A stretch of 64,000 nucleotides of DNA, taken from assembly GCF_016798325.1 (NCBI RefSeq), contig NZ_JAERVO010000002.1:558001-622000 (forward strand), in the 5' to 3' direction. The translations under genes and the position numbers were made by a program. This stretch comes from Marinobacter mangrovi. GTDB lineage: Bacteria > Pseudomonadota > Gammaproteobacteria > Pseudomonadales > Oleiphilaceae. Each line of letters starts with the position of its first letter. The first letter of the stretch is position 1. The notes beneath the pieces were generated by a model that saw nothing but the letters and a program-made list of their open reading frames with translations, ran no database searches and had not been told where the DNA came from. Positions 29,300 to 39,388 of this stretch are shown here, piece after piece.

Positions 29300-31648
29300 T
29301 CAGACGTCGATTGCACTCCGGCAGAACTGTTCGATCACGGCACGGAGCATCTCCATGTTCACGGGCTTGGCAACGAAGGCGTCCATACCCGCCCGGCGAC
29401 AGCGCTCTTCATCCTTCTCCATTGCGCTGGCGGTCAGCGCAATCACCGGCACGGGCGGCTGATTGAGGTTGCGTTCGCGCTCACGCAGACGCCGGGTGGC
29501 TTCGTAACCATCGACCCGTGGCATCACGCAGTCCATAAAGATGATGTCGAATTCGTGCCACTGGATCAGGCCCAGGGCGGCTTCGCCATCGTTGGCTGTG
29601 GTGACTTCGCACCCCAGCTTCTCCAAAAGTCGGCGGGTCAGTGTGCGGTTGACCGGGTTGTCCTCGACCAGCAGAACGCGCATGCGCTGGCTGGGTAATG
29701 GGTGTTGGCTGCGCTGTTCCGGACTGGGCTGCAGGGAGAACCGGGTCAGGAACGCGCGCTCGCCGCTGGCGCGATCACTGAACATCTGGTGGAGGATCGG
29801 AGTCAGGCAGGATTCGCGCAGTGATTTGCTAAGGAAGCCGTCCGCGCCGGCCTGTCGGAAGTGTTCCGCGTCGCCGCGCTGCGGGTTGGAGGACAGCACA
29901 AGGATGCGAGTGTCCTTCCAGGCGGGATTTTCACGCACTTGCTGGCACAGGAGATCGCTGTCCATATCCGGGACGAAGCCGTCCAGGATCATGGCATCGA
30001 AGGGAACACCGCTGTCACTGTTCTGGCGCAGGGTCAGCAGGGCTTCGGCGGCGGAGTGGACGGCTTCGATCTCCACCTCGTTGCGGGACAGCATCTCCAG
30101 GGTGATTTTGCGCGAGAGCGCGTAGGAATCCACAACCAGCAGGCGTTTACCGCGGATCATACGGGTGTCCGGGCGCACACGGGTGGTGCCTTCCGGCGCG
30201 GTGGCCAGGTCCAGCTCGATCCAGAATGTGGAACCTTCGCCGGGGCAGCTCTGGACATCCAGGTGCCCGCCCATCAGTCCAATCAACTGCCGGCAGATGG
30301 TCAGCCCCAGGCCGGCTCCCGGCAACTGCCGGCGAAAACGTTGTCCCAACTGGACGTAGGGTTCATAGACCAGTGGCAGATCTTCGGCGTGGATGCCCAC
30401 CCCGGTATCTTCAACGGCAATGCGGACCTGAATGCGGTCGTCCTTGTGGCCGAGCACTTCCAGATTGACCAGGACATGGCCGGAATCGGTGAACTTGATG
30501 GCGTTGGAGGTCAGGTTCAGCAGGATCTGGCGCAGGCGGATCGGGTCCCCGCGCAGGGCACTGGGCAGGTTCTCATCGACGCGTAACTCCAGCGCCAGCC
30601 CTTTCTCCCTGGCACGTTCGCCGAGCATCACCACCAGGTCATTCAAGGTGTCGCGCAGGTCGAACGGAATGTCCTCAAGCACCAGCTTGCCGGCCTCCAT
30701 ACTGGAAATGTCCAGCAGGTCGTTGATGATGGCGGACAGGCTCTCGGCCGAATTCTGCAGGGTTTTGACGAAATCCCGTTGCTCGTCGTCAAGTTGCGTA
30801 TCTTCGAGCAGGCTGGCATAGCCCAGTACGGATTGCAGGGGCGTACGCAGTTCATGGCTGACGTTGGCCAGGAACAGGTTCTTGGCATGGTTGGCCCGTA
30901 CCGCTTCATCCCGTTCGTCCCTTGAGCGCAGGCTGGATTGGCGCAGGTCGCGTGCTTCTTCCAGCAGCTGGGCGCGCATGATGTTCAGCGCATGCTCGAC
31001 TTCGCTGAGTTCATCGGCCCGGCGTGGTGGACGGCGTCGAAGCTTGAGCGGGGCGATCAGGGCATCGAAGTTGAGTCGTTTGATGTAATCGGAAATGGTT
31101 TCCAGGTGCCGGGTCAGGGTCAGGCGCACGATGACCAGCAGGCCCAGGGTGCCCAGCATCACGATCATGCTCTGGAACAGCAGCAAAATCAGGCCGCGGC
31201 TGATCACCTCCTGGTAGACCGTGCTCAGGGACGAGCTGATGGTCAGCGTGCCCAGCTGTTGTCCCTGGTGTTCGCCGTCGCTCATCTTGATCGGGTAGGT
31301 CTGCTCAATGCTATCGTGATCGACCGGCTGGCCCGCGCGAAAGACATCGCCGGTTTCGGAACGGACCTCGGCGTACTGCATCGACGGGAAGGCGAGCAGT
31401 CCATCAAGACTGGTTTCCACGGCCTTGAAATCGAGCATCCAGAGGTTGCTGCTCAGCACCGGTTGCAACATCTCCGCGGCGCGGTTCTGGACTTCCTGCA
31501 GCTCACTCTTGCGACGGCCGAATTCACCCATCATCTGGGCGCCCGTGGCGACAACGGAGAGCAGGAAACTGAAAATCAGGACGTAGACCAGCAGGCGTGC
31601 CGCGAGTGGCCGGACACCGAATTTCTTGAGGGATGTTCGTAATGCCAC
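29300..31648 (-). CDS. Hybrid sensor histidine kinase with two receiver domains
   Basis: The 782-residue inner-membrane protein has membrane helices at about 19-40 and 152-176 flanking a periplasmic sensor region, then a HAMP-like linker. A HisKA domain follows (phospho-acceptor His near 265 in [12 protein letters not shown]), then a HATPase domain with [13 protein letters not shown] and [12 protein letters not shown]. Two REC domains come last: the first has Asp in AMILDGF, the second has VEDN and Asp in IIFMDCVMP. There is no C-terminal HPt domain, so a separate phosphotransfer protein is expected. No response regulator lies beside it. Confidence 0.92.
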   Translation of the reverse strand: MALRTSLKKFGVRPLAARLLVYVLIFSFLLSVVATGAQMMGEFGRRKSELQEVQNRAAEMLQPVLSSNLWMLDFKAVETSLDGLLAFPSMQYAEVRSETGDVFRAGQPVDHDSIEQTYPIKMSDGEHQGQQLGTLTISSSLSTVYQEVISRGLILLLFQSMIVMLGTLGLLVIVRLTLTRHLETISDYIKRLNFDALIAPLKLRRRPPRRADELSEVEHALNIMRAQLLEEARDLRQSSLRSRDERDEAVRANHAKNLFLANVSHELRTPLQSVLGYASLLEDTQLDDEQRDFVKTLQNSAESLSAIINDLLDISSMEAGKLVLEDIPFDLRDTLNDLVVMLGERAREKGLALELRVDENLPSALRGDPIRLRQILLNLTSNAIKFTDSGHVLVNLEVLGHKDDRIQVRIAVEDTGVGIHAEDLPLVYEPYVQLGQRFRRQLPGAGLGLTICRQLIGLMGGHLDVQSCPGEGSTFWIELDLATAPEGTTRVRPDTRMIRGKRLLVVDSYALSRKITLEMLSRNEVEIEAVHSAAEALLTLRQNSDSGVPFDAMILDGFVPDMDSDLLCQQVRENPAWKDTRILVLSSNPQRGDAEHFRQAGADGFLSKSLRESCLTPILHQMFSDRASGERAFLTRFSLQPSPEQRSQHPLPSQRMRVLLVEDNPVNRTLTRRLLEKLGCEVTTANDGEAALGLIQWHEFDIIFMDCVMPRVDGYEATRRLRERERNLNQPPVPVIALTASAMEKDEERCRRAGMDAFVAKPVNMEMLRAVIEQFCRSAIDV

Positions 31649-31799
31649 GCTACCGTTTCCCTGGTGAAGTGATGCGACTACGGCAAACCTGAGGCATCTG
31701 TGTCATGCAGGTGGCCCCATGTCATGCACCGAATGCCCGGGCGTGTTCAGAGGTTGCTTTATTACAGATGTCTTCTGCAGCCCTGTTCTGACTGAAATC

Positions 31800-32540
31800 T
31801 CAGTCTAGCAGACTTATCGTCAAAACGGTCACGCCCGCTTCGCTGAAGCGGAAGCGGACATTGTGATCGTAGAGGTGCGCGCCATAGATCCGCTCCTCGA
31901 TGCGCCCCCGGCGAAAGGACGGGCGCGGATCGTAGGCCACCACGTCTTCGATCAGCGCGCGAAACTCGGGGTAGCGCTCGGGATCCAGCGCGTTCAATTG
32001 GGCCTCGGCTTCTGCCGCAAACTCGACTGGCAGTCGCTCGATGGGCAGCGCGGAAGCCCAAGGGATCTCGGCATCGGAGACCGCATCGGCAAACGGCAGG
32101 TAGGGTTTGATGTCGAGGATGGGCGTTCCCTCGATCAGATCATGCTCCCGAATGCGCAGCACCAAATCGCCGTTATGCCGGCGCAGCCCTTCGTTGCGCA
32201 CGACGGACAGGCCCAGGCTGTTGGGGCGGAAGGGCGAACGGCTGGCAAACACGCCGACTTTTTTGTTGCCTCCGAGACGGGGCGGGCGGATTGTCGGCCG
32301 CCATTCGGCCCTCACGGCTTCATGGAACTGGAACGTCAGCCAGAGATGGGAGCAGTCTTCAAGGCCCCGGAAGGCGTCTTCCCGATTGTAAGGCGGCTGG
32401 ATGATCAGATCCGCCCAGGCGTGTCGGGTGAGGCCCGGCTGGCGGGGAACGCCGAACTTGTCCTGGAAGCAGGAGCGGGTGACCGCAATCGGTTCAAGCG
32501 TCAGGGCGTCCTGAGCCGGTCGGGATGGATGTCGGCTCAT
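31800..32540 (-). CDS. trmO: tRNA (adenine37-N6)-methyltransferase TrmO
   Basis: TrmO methylates the N6 of t6A37 in tRNA, using SAM. The 246-residue product shows the TsaA/TrmO barrel motifs VGVFASRSPFRPNSLGLS and DIKPYLPFAD, and a C-terminal extension with DPRPSFRRG. Its start overlaps the end of the upstream gene by 4 bp, so it is probably cotranscribed with coaE and the HIT gene. Confidence 0.92.
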   Translation of the reverse strand: MSRHPSRPAQDALTLEPIAVTRSCFQDKFGVPRQPGLTRHAWADLIIQPPYNREDAFRGLEDCSHLWLTFQFHEAVRAEWRPTIRPPRLGGNKKVGVFASRSPFRPNSLGLSVVRNEGLRRHNGDLVLRIREHDLIEGTPILDIKPYLPFADAVSDAEIPWASALPIERLPVEFAAEAEAQLNALDPERYPEFRALIEDVVAYDPRPSFRRGRIEERIYGAHLYDHNVRFRFSEAGVTVLTISLLD

Positions 32541-33622
32541 CGGATACTTCCGGCAAAATACATTTCGATACGAAAGGTGATGGAGGTGGTTTCGCCGAAA
32601 TTGTCGTCTCGGTAAAAGTTCACGGCCGGGATGGCCTCGCCATAAAGCCAGGTGCTGTAAAGACGATAACGGTAGGTGAAATCAACGAAGTATTCCGTCG
32701 GACGCCATGAGGGCTGGCTCTCGCCGAGGACGCCCATGCGGGGATTCAGCTCGGCCCGATTATTGGGCCGACTGTAGAGGCTGAAGATCTCGGAAAACTC
32801 GAAATTCCGGTCGGAATGTACCCAGCGCAATTCAGAGGCGCTCCGGAACCGCCACTCTCCGTACAACCTGGAAAATCCCAGCCAGGTGCTTTCGCCCCAG
32901 CCGTCCTGGTGAAAATAATAAAACCGCTGGTCGATATCCAGATCCCAGTCATCGGCCAGATCGAAATGACCGCGGGAGCGTGCCCGCCAGAACGCATCCG
33001 GCGGCAGTCGCAGCCGGGCACCCACGTCGTTGGTCAGGTTCAACGTGTCCGTCAGATCCGTGATGTAGCGCAAGGCACCGGTGGCCTCCGAATCACTGCG
33101 TTCGTCTTCGGTCAACTGACGATCCCGATCCCTTTCTGACAGGGATTTGGTCTCCTCGCTGTCACTTTCGACAACCAGGCGCAGTTTTTCTTCAACGGTG
33201 GGCAGATCCAGCTTGAAGCGGGCTTCCGGCTGGATTTGGGCCAAATTGCCGGTTTCCGAGCGGGTGGCGAAACCGATCCGCAGGTAGCTCTGGTTGTCTG
33301 GAAGGGCGAGCTGGTCGCCGGCCAACGTCTGGTCGGCCCATGCGCCCATGTTCTGGACTTCCTTGGAGCGTTCTTCGTGCTGTCGGATGATCCACTCGGA
33401 GGTGTCCAGCCACCATGAGTCCTGCGGCTGCGTGTAGCGCTGGTCCTTGGTGTAGGTAAAAAAATCCGGGCCCAGCGCGTCCATCCGCAAAGGAGAAACG
33501 AACGGCTCCTCCCGATCCGCCGTGCTGCCCAGGGCGGCGACGGGTAGAGCTGTGAGGCAAAGAAAGAGCGCCTTGGTGTAGCTGGTTGGACGTACTCTAT
33601 TCCTGGAAACGATCGATTTCAT
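32537..33622 (-). CDS. Unrecognised exported beta-rich protein (361 aa)
   Basis: I do not recognise this family. There is a hydrophobic N-terminal signal region (about 18-33, ending AALGS). The mature chain is rich in alternating aromatic and charged residues (FRSASELRWVHSDRNFEFSE, VDFTYRYRLYSTWLYGE), like an outer-membrane barrel, and has an acidic stretch DSEETKSLSERDRD. The C-terminal strand ITFRIEMYF is followed by AGSIR. It overlaps HIT upstream by 26 bp and trmO downstream by 4 bp, so it is embedded in a tight operon. Confidence 0.72.
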   Translation of the reverse strand: MKSIVSRNRVRPTSYTKALFLCLTALPVAALGSTADREEPFVSPLRMDALGPDFFTYTKDQRYTQPQDSWWLDTSEWIIRQHEERSKEVQNMGAWADQTLAGDQLALPDNQSYLRIGFATRSETGNLAQIQPEARFKLDLPTVEEKLRLVVESDSEETKSLSERDRDRQLTEDERSDSEATGALRYITDLTDTLNLTNDVGARLRLPPDAFWRARSRGHFDLADDWDLDIDQRFYYFHQDGWGESTWLGFSRLYGEWRFRSASELRWVHSDRNFEFSEIFSLYSRPNNRAELNPRMGVLGESQPSWRPTEYFVDFTYRYRLYSTWLYGEAIPAVNFYRDDNFGETTSITFRIEMYFAGSIR

Positions 33623-34055
33623 GCCGAAGCGCTTTCGCCTGTTGTTGCAATACCGCTGACTTCTGGCGAGGACCGAACAACCCGGTCACGTGCAGCAGAA
33701 GACGTCCCATGGATTTCAGGCTGTCCCGGGATTCCCGGGGAATGACGTGGATATGAGCATGCGGCACCGTCTGGTTCGCTGCCTTGCCATCGTTCAGGAG
33801 GATATGGGTTCCCTGCAGTCCCCAACCGAGTTGGCGTTGGGCCTTGAGTACCCGGCGAGCAACCTGGAACAGTCGATCCTGAAAAGTACCGTCCAGCTCG
33901 GTTATCTGAACCGCATGTTGTTTCGGAATAACAAGAACGTGGCCCCGTCCAAGCGGATGGATATCCATGAAAGCGCTGCATTCAGCGTCTTCGTAGACCA
34001 GGGCATGGGGCGCTTCATTAGCCGCGATCTGGCAAAAAATGCAGGGCTTGCTCAT
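33597..34055 (-). CDS. HIT-family nucleotide hydrolase/transferase
   Basis: This 152-residue protein has an N-terminal zinc-like CIFCQI motif and the catalytic histidine triad HAHIHVIPR (His near 99, 101 and 103). HIT proteins act on nucleotide-linked substrates; the substrate here is unknown. It overlaps coaE by 4 bp upstream and the exported-protein gene by 26 bp downstream. Confidence 0.9.
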   Translation of the reverse strand: MSKPCIFCQIAANEAPHALVYEDAECSAFMDIHPLGRGHVLVIPKQHAVQITELDGTFQDRLFQVARRVLKAQRQLGWGLQGTHILLNDGKAANQTVPHAHIHVIPRESRDSLKSMGRLLLHVTGLFGPRQKSAVLQQQAKALRHEIDRFQE

Positions 34056-34681
34056 GAACGTTGATCCACAGAATTCGCGTCCAGCAATGCGTGAAGCGCC
34101 TTGACCTCGTCTTCGACCACCGCGAGAGGTTGGGTGTTATCAACCACGTGATCGGCTTTCTGGAGTCGATCCTCCCGGGGCATCTGTGCTGCAATAATGC
34201 GCTCCACCTGGTCTCGAGTGTTCTGATCGCGATTCATGGTGCGTTCGATCTGGGTTTCAACAGGCACGTCCACCACAATCACCTCATCCGCCAGCTGATG
34301 CTGATCGGTTTCCAGGAGTAACGGGGAAACCAGCAAGACATACTGATGAGGATAGTCTGGCGGAGCAGGTTCATCATCCAGCCAGAGCTGGCGTCGGATC
34401 TCGTTTCGAATAATGGGGTGGAGCAGGTTCTCCAACCATTGCCGCTCGGCTGGCGCTTCAAACACGATCTGCCGCAAAGCTGCGCGATCCAATGCTCCTT
34501 CGGGTGTCAGGATATTCTTGCCAAAGTGCTCGGCAATCCGTGCCAGTGCCTGCGTTCCGGGTTCAACGACTTCACGAGCAACGATGTCGGCATCCACCGC
34601 ATGGACACCCAACTCCTGGAAGAACCGGGCGACCGTGGACTTACCACTGCCAATACCGCCCGTCAGACCGATGACTCTCAA
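34052..34681 (-). CDS. coaE: Dephospho-CoA kinase CoaE
   Basis: CoaE phosphorylates dephospho-CoA, the last step of coenzyme A synthesis. The 209-residue product has Walker A GGIGSGKST (residues 8-16), followed by VDADIVAREVVEPG and the lid region ERIIAAQMPREDRLQKADHV. It lies 15 bp after pilD on the same strand, the standard pilD-coaE pairing. Confidence 0.96.
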   Translation of the reverse strand: MRVIGLTGGIGSGKSTVARFFQELGVHAVDADIVAREVVEPGTQALARIAEHFGKNILTPEGALDRAALRQIVFEAPAERQWLENLLHPIIRNEIRRQLWLDDEPAPPDYPHQYVLLVSPLLLETDQHQLADEVIVVDVPVETQIERTMNRDQNTRDQVERIIAAQMPREDRLQKADHVVDNTQPLAVVEDEVKALHALLDANSVDQRS

Positions 34682-34696
34682 GGGATAGACCTGTTG

Positions 34697-35572
34697 TTAT
34701 ACTTTGAGGAAGTTGACCCAGGCTGCCGTCATCTCCGGACCGAACCAGAGTGCAAGCAGGCCGGCGATCGCCAGATAGGGCCCAAACGGAATCGGTACCT
34801 CGCGCCCATGGCCACGGAAAACGATCAGACTGATGCCTATGACGGCACCCACCACGGACGATAGCAGAATCACTGCTGGCAGCAACTGCCATCCCAGCCA
34901 GGCCCCCAGGGCGCCTAACAGCTTGAAGTCACCATGCCCCATGCCTTCTTTGCCGGTTACCAGCTTGAACAGCCAGTAGATGGACCAGAGGGATAGATAA
35001 CCAAAGATCGCCCCCCAGAAGGCGCTGCTGAAATCGGTCAGTACTCCGAAGTAGTTGAGAATAAGACCCAGCCAGAGCAGGGGAAGGGTGATGCTGTCCG
35101 GTAGCAGCTGGGTATCGAAATCGATCACGGTCAGCGCGATCAAAGCCCACACCAGAACCAGCGCCCAAAGCCCCTTTTCGCCGGCGCCCAGCCAGGCCAC
35201 GGTAAAGACCGACAGAATGGCGGTAGCGGCTTCAATCAGCGGGTAGCGAATCGAAATCGGTGCTTTGCAGGAGGCGCACTTGCCGCTCAGGAACAGGTAG
35301 CTGATGACCGGGATGTTTTCCCAGGGCTTGATCTCGTGCCCGCATTTTGGGCAGGTCGAGTTGGGGGAGGAGAGGGTGAATTTCTTTTCGGGCTTTCGGT
35401 CACCTTCTGGAATTTCAAGAAACTCCTCGCATTGGCAGCGCCAGTCTTGCTCCATCATTTTGGGGAGGCGGAGGATGACGACGTTTAGGAAGCTGCCTAT
35501 GCAGAGAGATATCGCGAAGAGGCAGGGATAAAAAAGCCACGGGGTGGCCATCAGGGCGTCTATTTGAGTCAT
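34697..35572 (-). CDS. pilD: Type IV prepilin peptidase / N-methyltransferase PilD
   Basis: PilD cleaves and N-methylates type IV pilins and related pseudopilins at the inner membrane. The product has 291 residues from the ATG at 35572 (MTQIDALMATPWLF). A TTG at 35614 would add 14 residues and has no better ribosome site. Two CxxC pairs are present (CPKCGHEI and CASCKAPI). The aspartyl protease Asp residues are in VIDFDTQLLPD and GMGHGDFKLLGALG. About eight membrane helices follow the Cys domain. Confidence 0.95.
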   Translation of the reverse strand: MTQIDALMATPWLFYPCLFAISLCIGSFLNVVILRLPKMMEQDWRCQCEEFLEIPEGDRKPEKKFTLSSPNSTCPKCGHEIKPWENIPVISYLFLSGKCASCKAPISIRYPLIEAATAILSVFTVAWLGAGEKGLWALVLVWALIALTVIDFDTQLLPDSITLPLLWLGLILNYFGVLTDFSSAFWGAIFGYLSLWSIYWLFKLVTGKEGMGHGDFKLLGALGAWLGWQLLPAVILLSSVVGAVIGISLIVFRGHGREVPIPFGPYLAIAGLLALWFGPEMTAAWVNFLKV

Positions 35573-35645
35573 GAAGTCACTGAGTGATCTGAAGAGAAGA
35601 GCAGAGGGAGGCAAATGACTTCACGCTCCCTCAAGCGAGAATGTG

Positions 35646-36866
35646 TTATCCGACAACTTTGCCCATCTGGAATATGGGTAGATACATTCCTATAATCAAA
35701 CCACCGACAAGGACGCCCAGAACAGACATGATTATGGGCTCCATGAGAGAGGTGAGGTTATCGACCATATCGTCGACAACGGACTCATAGTGGTCGGCTA
35801 CTTTCTCCAGCATGGAATCCAGGTTGCCGGACTCTTCACCAATGGCGGTCAGTTGCACTGCCATGATAGGGAAAACATCAGTAGCACGCATTGAGGCCTG
35901 CAGCTGAGTACCGCTTGATACGTCGTCGCGAATTCTTGTTACGGCATCCCTGTATACTGCGTTGCCCGTTGAGCCGGCCACTGACTCAAGTGCGTCCACT
36001 AACGGCACACCCGACGCGAAAGTTGTGGAAAGTACTCTGCCGAATTTTGCAACAGCAGACTTGTCAATAATTTCACCAATAATCGGGATTTTTAGCACAT
36101 ACTTGTCTACGATGTCTGAAAATTTTCTTGAGCGTTTTTTTGCCTCTTTAAAAGCCCAAATAAACCCAAATATGGCCAGTAAGACGATAAACCACCAAGA
36201 TTGAAGCCATTCGGAAATATTGATAATGAACTGTGTAAAAGCGGGGAGGTCAGCGCCGAAACCATTAAATAAGCTCTCAAATTGAGGAACAACTTTGACC
36301 AACAGGATGGCTGTTACGATGATGGCGACAACAACAACGGCAATAGGGTAGGTCATTGCCTTTTTGACTTTCTTCTTTAGTATCTCCGTTTTCTCTAGAT
36401 AAGTCGCAATCCTCGACAACATTTGCTCAAGTGCGCCAGCTTTTTCACCGGAGTCGACAAGGTTGCAGTACAAATCATCAAAATATCTTGGGTGTCTGCG
36501 AAGTGCACCGGCGAAACTGGTTCCCGACGCAACATCGTTTCTCAGGCTTACAACAAGCTCTTGCAGGCCTTTATTTTCCAGGCCATCTGCGACTATATCG
36601 AAACTCTGGACTAGTGGAACGCCAGCTTTCATCATTGTGGCCAGTTGACGTGTAAGCATGGCAATGTCAAACGGGCTTACCTTTTTGCTGCCGCCAAATA
36701 AAGGTTTCGACTTCTTCTTGACCTTTTCCGGCATTATGCCCTGCTTTCGAAGTTGAGCTTTCGCCAGAGCGAGGTTGCTGCCAGATATTTCGCCTTTCGT
36801 TTTGTTACCTTTGCGGTCCTTGCCTTCCCAAACGTATGTAGATAGCTTTTGCGCGTTTTCTGCCAT
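35646..36866 (-). CDS. pilC: Type IV pilus inner-membrane platform protein PilC
   Basis: PilC is the polytopic platform that couples the PilB and PilT motors to pilin addition and removal. The 406-residue product has two T2SSF domains (starting near FDIAMLTRQLATMMKAGVPL and FGRVLSTTFASGVPLVDALE) and three membrane segments. It is 2 bp from pilB and 74 bp from the pilD start. Base composition is visibly more AT-rich than that of the genes to the left. Confidence 0.95.
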   Translation of the reverse strand: MAENAQKLSTYVWEGKDRKGNKTKGEISGSNLALAKAQLRKQGIMPEKVKKKSKPLFGGSKKVSPFDIAMLTRQLATMMKAGVPLVQSFDIVADGLENKGLQELVVSLRNDVASGTSFAGALRRHPRYFDDLYCNLVDSGEKAGALEQMLSRIATYLEKTEILKKKVKKAMTYPIAVVVVAIIVTAILLVKVVPQFESLFNGFGADLPAFTQFIINISEWLQSWWFIVLLAIFGFIWAFKEAKKRSRKFSDIVDKYVLKIPIIGEIIDKSAVAKFGRVLSTTFASGVPLVDALESVAGSTGNAVYRDAVTRIRDDVSSGTQLQASMRATDVFPIMAVQLTAIGEESGNLDSMLEKVADHYESVVDDMVDNLTSLMEPIIMSVLGVLVGGLIIGMYLPIFQMGKVVG

Positions 36867-36868
36867 AA

Positions 36869-38584
36869 TTAATCCTTCGTCACGCGGTTCGCTTCCTCAA
36901 GACTGGTGACGCCGTCCATGACCTTTTTCAGGCCCGACTGTCTGAGGTTGGCGAAGCCTTCCGCCTGAGCTTGCTTTGCAATCTGAATCGAACTCGCCTC
37001 TTCCATAATCATGTTGGCGAGGTTGCCGGTGACCTTGACGACTTCGTAAATGCCGACGCGGCCTTTATATCCACCATTGCATTTATCACAGCCCTTTGGG
37101 CGGTACAAAGTAAAACCTGTATCAATTTGTTGCTCTGTGAAGCCCTCCTTCAATAGGACGTCTCTGGGGATATCGGCAGGCTCCTTGCAACTACATAGGC
37201 GGCGAGCCAGTCGCTGGGCGATAATGAGGCTGACGGAGGTAGCGATGTTAAAGGCGGGAACCCCCATATTCATCATACGGGTAAGCGTTTCGGGTGCGCT
37301 GTTAGTGTGCAGTGTGGATAGCACCAAGTGGCCAGTCTGAGCCGCTTTAATCGCGATGTTTGCGGTTTCGAGATCCCGGATCTCACCAACCATGATGACA
37401 TCGGGATCCTGTCGCAGGAAGGCGCGCAGTGCTTCAGCGAAGCCCAGGCCGACTTTGTTGTTGACATTAACCTGGTTGATGCCTTCAAGATTGATCTCTG
37501 CCGGATCTTCTGCTGTGGAAATGTTTCGCTCTTGCGTGTTTAAGATATTGAGGCCCGTATAAAGAGATACCGTTTTACCAGAACCGGTTGGGCCTGTTAC
37601 TAGAATCATTCCTTGAGGTTGTTCCAGGGCCTCCATATACATTTGTTTCTGCTCGTCCTCGTAGCCCAGAGCATCAATCCCCAGTTTTGCCGAACTCGGA
37701 TCAAGTATACGAAGTACGATTTTCTCACCCCAAAGCGTCGGAAGTGTATTGACCCGGAAATCTATCGCCTTGGTTTTGGAAAGCTTCATCTTGATTCGGC
37801 CATCCTGAGGTACTCTACGCTCAGAGATATCAAGCTGGGCCATGATCTTGACGCGTGCCGATATCTTGGGCGCCAATTTGATAGAAGGCTTCGACATCTC
37901 TTTCAAGATGCCATCGGTGCGATACCGAACGCGGAACGTCTTTTCGTAAGGTTCAAAATGAATGTCTGATGCGCCGCCCCGGATCGCGTCGAGAAGCACT
38001 TTGTTGACGTACTTGACGATAGGGGCATCGTCAACATCTGTGGCGGCTGCCGTGGCATCGTCGCTCTCATCATCACCGCCATCAACGTCGATATCTTCAA
38101 GTTCTGCATCTTCAAGGTCGCCCATGGACGACTCGTGGGACTCTAGGTAGCGGTCGATCATTTCCCGGAGCTTTGCATCGTCTACTAGAACAGCGTCAGT
38201 GCTAAGTCCCGTATTGAACTTGATTTCGTCCAGCGCCTGGATATTCGTGGGATCCGAGACCGCAATAAACAGACGCTTCCCCCGCTTGTAGAGAGGGAGC
38301 GCATTATGTTTTCGGATCAGCTTTTCATCGACAATCTTCTCTGGGAGCATCTCTGGCGCAAATGAACTCAAATCAAGTACCGAGACGCCGAACTCCATCG
38401 CCGCTGAGAAGGCCAGTCCACGGCTATCTGCCAGGTTATTCTGAACAAGATAGGTGATCAGCGGAATCTTATTGTTCGAAGCCTGAATGAACGCATCACG
38501 AGCGGCAGCTTCGTCAAGCAGGCCATCCTCAACAAATTTACGGGCGAGACCAGTCAGGGTTACATTCTGATTGCTTGGAGGCAT
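36869..38584 (-). CDS. pilB: Type IV pilus extension ATPase PilB
   Basis: PilB is the cytoplasmic hexameric ATPase that drives pilus extension. The 571-residue product has an N-terminal MshEN-like domain, an acidic linker (DLEDAELEDIDVDGGDDESD), and a T2SSE motor. Walker A is GPTGSGKTVSLY, the Asp box follows in EDPAEINLEG, the Walker B region is VGEIRD, and the His box is HLVLSTLHTN. The C-terminal tetracysteine zinc motif is present in LCSCKEP and CDKCNGG. Confidence 0.96.
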   Translation of the reverse strand: MPPSNQNVTLTGLARKFVEDGLLDEAAARDAFIQASNNKIPLITYLVQNNLADSRGLAFSAAMEFGVSVLDLSSFAPEMLPEKIVDEKLIRKHNALPLYKRGKRLFIAVSDPTNIQALDEIKFNTGLSTDAVLVDDAKLREMIDRYLESHESSMGDLEDAELEDIDVDGGDDESDDATAAATDVDDAPIVKYVNKVLLDAIRGGASDIHFEPYEKTFRVRYRTDGILKEMSKPSIKLAPKISARVKIMAQLDISERRVPQDGRIKMKLSKTKAIDFRVNTLPTLWGEKIVLRILDPSSAKLGIDALGYEDEQKQMYMEALEQPQGMILVTGPTGSGKTVSLYTGLNILNTQERNISTAEDPAEINLEGINQVNVNNKVGLGFAEALRAFLRQDPDVIMVGEIRDLETANIAIKAAQTGHLVLSTLHTNSAPETLTRMMNMGVPAFNIATSVSLIIAQRLARRLCSCKEPADIPRDVLLKEGFTEQQIDTGFTLYRPKGCDKCNGGYKGRVGIYEVVKVTGNLANMIMEEASSIQIAKQAQAEGFANLRQSGLKKVMDGVTSLEEANRVTKD

Positions 38585-38983
38585 AAATTTTAGTGCTTTC
38601 GACAGTTTGCTGAATGTTTATGATGTCAAAGTCTAGATCGGACTCGGTTCATTTGAAAGCTGCATCGAGAATGTCCGCTGAAATCAAATTCCCCGTTTTC
38701 CTAAGCAGAAGGCGTTGGATTAAAGTCGCCTGCAGAGTACGAGCTATTTTTTAAGCCGGTAGAGGTCGCTGGTCAAACCGTTTGCAATCGAACAGTTAGG
38801 GGCAAGGTGGCAGGCTAAGCGTTAGTAGCGGTTGGATGTCTGTTTTAAGTGCTCTCTTAATCCTTCACATTGAGCAACAACAGGGGGCAATCGAAGCCGA
38901 TTTTAATCTCCACGTTAACTTGCGGATAAAAGAAAAGGCTGCAGCGCAGCCTTTTCTCTAATTTTTCGGTACGAAGATGGCGT
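38585..38983. other. pilA-pilB intergenic region
   Basis: These 399 bp hold the pilA terminator near the right end. Beyond that I see no convincing gene or promoter motif. The pilB promoter should lie here, because the terminator separates pilB from pilA. Confidence 0.4.
38931..38957 (-). terminator. Rho-independent terminator after pilA
   Basis: A perfect 12-bp inverted repeat AGAAAAGGCTGC / GCAGCCTTTTCT with a 3-nt loop lies about 25 bp after the pilA stop. On the minus strand it continues into a T-rich tract. It insulates the highly expressed pilin gene from pilB. Confidence 0.92.
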
Positions 38984-39388
38984 TTATAAGCCAGCACCTT
39001 CGGTGCACTGTGCATCAGTAGCGCCACCGCCAGAGCTGGCCGCTGCGTACGTTACTTCACTATCCAGAGCAATTGTTGCCGTCACAGCACAGTCACCGTC
39101 GTCCCAGGTCAGATCGGTAGTAGCAAGGTTCTCTGCCGGGGCTGCAGAAGCGGTAAGCGCTGTTACATTACCAATTTCAGTGTTCAGGGAGGTACACCCA
39201 ATACCAGTTTGCATGCAGGCTTGTGTCTTCTGCACAAAACCACTTACGCCAGCCATGGCTGCGCCACCGTGGGATGTTGCGACATAATCACGGTAAGCAG
39301 GAATTGCTACGGCGGCCAGAATACCGATAATAGCCACTACGATCATCAATTCGATAAGGGTGAAACCTTTTTGGGCTTGCTTGTTCAT
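38984..39388 (-). CDS. pilA: Type IV major pilin PilA
   Basis: This is the structural pilin subunit. The product has 134 residues from the ATG at 39388 ([15 protein letters not shown]). The PilD cleavage site is between Gly and Phe in [10 protein letters not shown], and Glu5 of the mature pilin is present. The hydrophobic helix [16 protein letters not shown] follows. Four Cys lie in the globular domain (one pair in ACMQTGIGC, one pair near the C terminus). The gene has the same orientation as pilBCD; in Pseudomonas it diverges from them. Confidence 0.95.
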   Translation of the reverse strand: MNKQAQKGFTLIELMIVVAIIGILAAVAIPAYRDYVATSHGGAAMAGVSGFVQKTQACMQTGIGCTSLNTEIGNVTALTASAAPAENLATTDLTWDDGDCAVTATIALDSEVTYAAASSGGGATDAQCTEGAGL

